In this document: piece after piece, positions 62,351 to 64,000 of the stretch
How the letters are laid out: every line of letters begins with the position of its first letter
Numbering within the stretch: the stretch's first letter is position 1
Source: Moniliophthora roreri
Lineage: Eukaryota; Basidiomycota; Agaricomycetes; Agaricales; Marasmiaceae
Direction: 5' to 3'
Length of the DNA: 64,000 bases
Assembly (NCBI GenBank): GCA_001466705.2
Contig: LATX02000182.1
Location: 372,001 to 436,000 of the forward strand
Translations under genes and position numbers: made by a program
The notes under the pieces: generated by a model
What the model saw: only the letters and a program-made list of their open reading frames with translations
Databases searched by the model: none
What the model was told of the DNA's origin: nothing

Positions 62351-64000
62351 GCTGTTCTTCTACTGACAGGATTGTTGTCTTTTCGAAAACAGTTGGGAGT
62401 GGGTGAGGGTGGTATCCCATCATCATAAAGAATGGGGATTTTTTGAGAACGGAGTGAGTTCGGTTGTTATGTGCAAACTCTGCCAGTGGGAGGTATTCCT
62501 TCCATTGAGTCTGTTCTTTCGAGCAGAATGCTCTGAGATACACTTCAATTTCTTAATTGACCCGTTCCGTTTCTCCGTCAGTCTGTGGGTGAAATGCTGT
62601 GCTCATTGAATGTTTGATGGACAGCTGTTTCCCCATCTCTTGGAACACTTCGGCAGCAAATCTGGGGTCGCAATCGGATATGATACGATCCGGTAATCTG
62701 AATCTTTTGTATAGGTGTTGAATTAATAATTCCGCTATCTTGGTGGCGTCCGTCGTTTTAGTGCATGGGATAAAAATTACCCCCTTCATAGAGGAGTGGT
62801 CCACCACGACAAGAATACTATCCATACTATCACATTCTGGTAGATCCGTAATCAGATCCATTGTGCATACTTGAAATGGGAAGGCGTTCGGTGTAGCATG
62901 GATCGGTTGTATGGGTGTTCTCGTTGGATGAGTATTGATTTTTGATTGTTGGCATACGACACAGCCATCAACAAATGATCTGACGAATTTCGCTATTCCT
63001 GGCCACCAGAAGTCCCACTGTACTTGTTCGACCGTATTCCATTGACCTGGGTGTCCTACACCTGGCGTCTTATGTATTCCTTGCACTACGTGACGGTGGA
63101 GATCAGTATTGTTGGGTACATAGACCCGATCTTGGAAGAAAAGGAGTCCCCCTTCAATTCTCCAGTCCGATAGAGCGGATTTGATTGGCGGCACACCTTG
63201 TTCCAACAGTTGCTCCAAGGCCGACTTATGAAAGTTATCTGGGCCCAATCGCTCTATGATGTCGTCCTTCATTCCTAGATCAATTCTTTTGATGAATAAT
63301 CAATCTGGTAACATGACGATATCCTCGTTATCGGTGTCTACTTCGTCCTGTTCGTTACTGCGTCGTGACAAGGCATCAGCTTGGGTGATTGACTTCCCTG
63401 GAACGTGAACTAGTCCTAAATCAAATTCTGATAGGAAAAGGCTCCACCTGGCCTGTCGTCGATTCAGCTTCTGAGCCGTTCAGAAGTACGTCAGATTCTT
63501 GTGATCTGACAGGATTACGACTTTAAACTTCCCTCCCATGAGGTAGTGTTGCCATTCCATTAATGCTCTGTAGATGGCCAAAAGCTCGCGATCGTATATT
63601 TCGTAGTTCCGTTCCGGGGGTGATAGAGACTTCGAAAGATACCCGCATGGGTGCCATTCGCCATCTGTTCCCTTCTGTCTGAGGACCGCTCCCGTAGCCC
63701 ATTTGGAAGCATCAGCTTCAATGATAAAGGGCTTGTCAACATCTGGCATGACAAGTATTGGTTCAGATAGGAATTTCGCCTTCAGAAGGTCAAAGGCTAT
63801 TTGACATTCCCTAGTCCATTTGAACTTCCAGTTCTTCTGCAATAGGTTGTTCAAGGGTCTCGTCAGCTGCGCGTACTTCCCTATGAACTTCCTATAGAAA
63901 TTCCCGAATCCTAAGAACGTGCAAACTCCCTTCACAGTCTGCGGAGGTTCCCATTCTGCTATTCCTGCCAGCTTTACGGGATCCATCGCAATGTAACCGG
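62351..64000 (-). pseudogene. Element A pol: RT thumb, RNase H and integrase, continues right
   Basis: From the right: [20 protein letters not shown], RNase H with [16 protein letters not shown] and [13 protein letters not shown], then a stop (TGA for Trp, 63482-63480). Next come [10 protein letters not shown], a TGA at 63302-63300, the integrase zinc region (HKTPGVGHPGQWNTVEQ, CVVCQQSK) and DDE core CTMDLITDLPE, IISDCDPRFAAEVF, HPQTDGETERVN. Then a TAA at 62555-62553 and the frame ends at 62351, where element B is inserted. Catalytic residues remain but four or more stops make it inactive. Confidence 0.9.

Overview
The window is a scaffold piece from a basidiomycete fungus, most likely a mushroom-forming Agaricomycete. 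The evidence is gene-dense DNA with many 45-65 bp introns, Nup192, METTL14, a chromodomain protein with the helical domain of phage hydroxymethyluracil kinases, and chromodomain Ty3/Gypsy retroelements. No prokaryotic operon, CRISPR array, rRNA or tRNA was seen.

Positions 1-47037 hold fourteen housekeeping or regulatory genes, most with splice sites I could follow by conserved reading frames. In order they are: NUP192 (-, runs off the left edge); TCF25/RQC1 (+); a DNA-glycosylase-like and double-chromodomain protein (-); METTL14 (+); NOC2 (+); a small UQCC2/CBP6-type bc1 assembly factor (-); an HSPA12-like Hsp70 ATPase (+); ALO1 (+); UBC7/UBE2G2 (-); RNA polymerase III subunit RPC2 (-); an unrecognised hypothetical gene (-); a UBE2G1-type E2 (+); FAB1, a PtdIns3P 5-kinase (-); an ERCC6L2-like SNF2 translocase (+); and an OTUB1-type deubiquitinase (+). 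Several pairs are divergent with a short shared promoter (NUP192/TCF25, FAB1/ERCC6L2) or convergent with short gaps (ALO1/UBC7, NOC2/UQCC2).

Positions 48362-64000 are a nested retrotransposon block on the minus strand. A solo LTR has a perfect 5-bp target duplication. Next to it, element A (a chromovirus) is split by a tandem array of a second chromovirus, element B. B has three full-length LTRs (50486-51104, 56593-57211, 61733-62350) plus internal segments. Three single N characters (52093, 60294, 61201) lie exactly where unrelated parts of B abut, so the array is partly an assembly product. Both elements carry extra ORFs between the integrase chromodomain and the 3' LTR, and both are broken by transition-type stop codons. 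All LTRs share a TATA box 32-33 nt before a 12-nt box. In B this box is perfectly complementary to the adjacent primer-binding site, which points to Tf1/sushi-type self-priming.

The strangest signal is inside the middle LTR. Positions 56846-56962 are the exact base-by-base complement, NOT the reverse complement, of the same segment in the two sister LTRs. No known recombination or replication process produces this. It also sits where the LTR switches from resembling the right LTR to resembling the left LTR, so it looks like a data-processing or deliberate alteration rather than biology.
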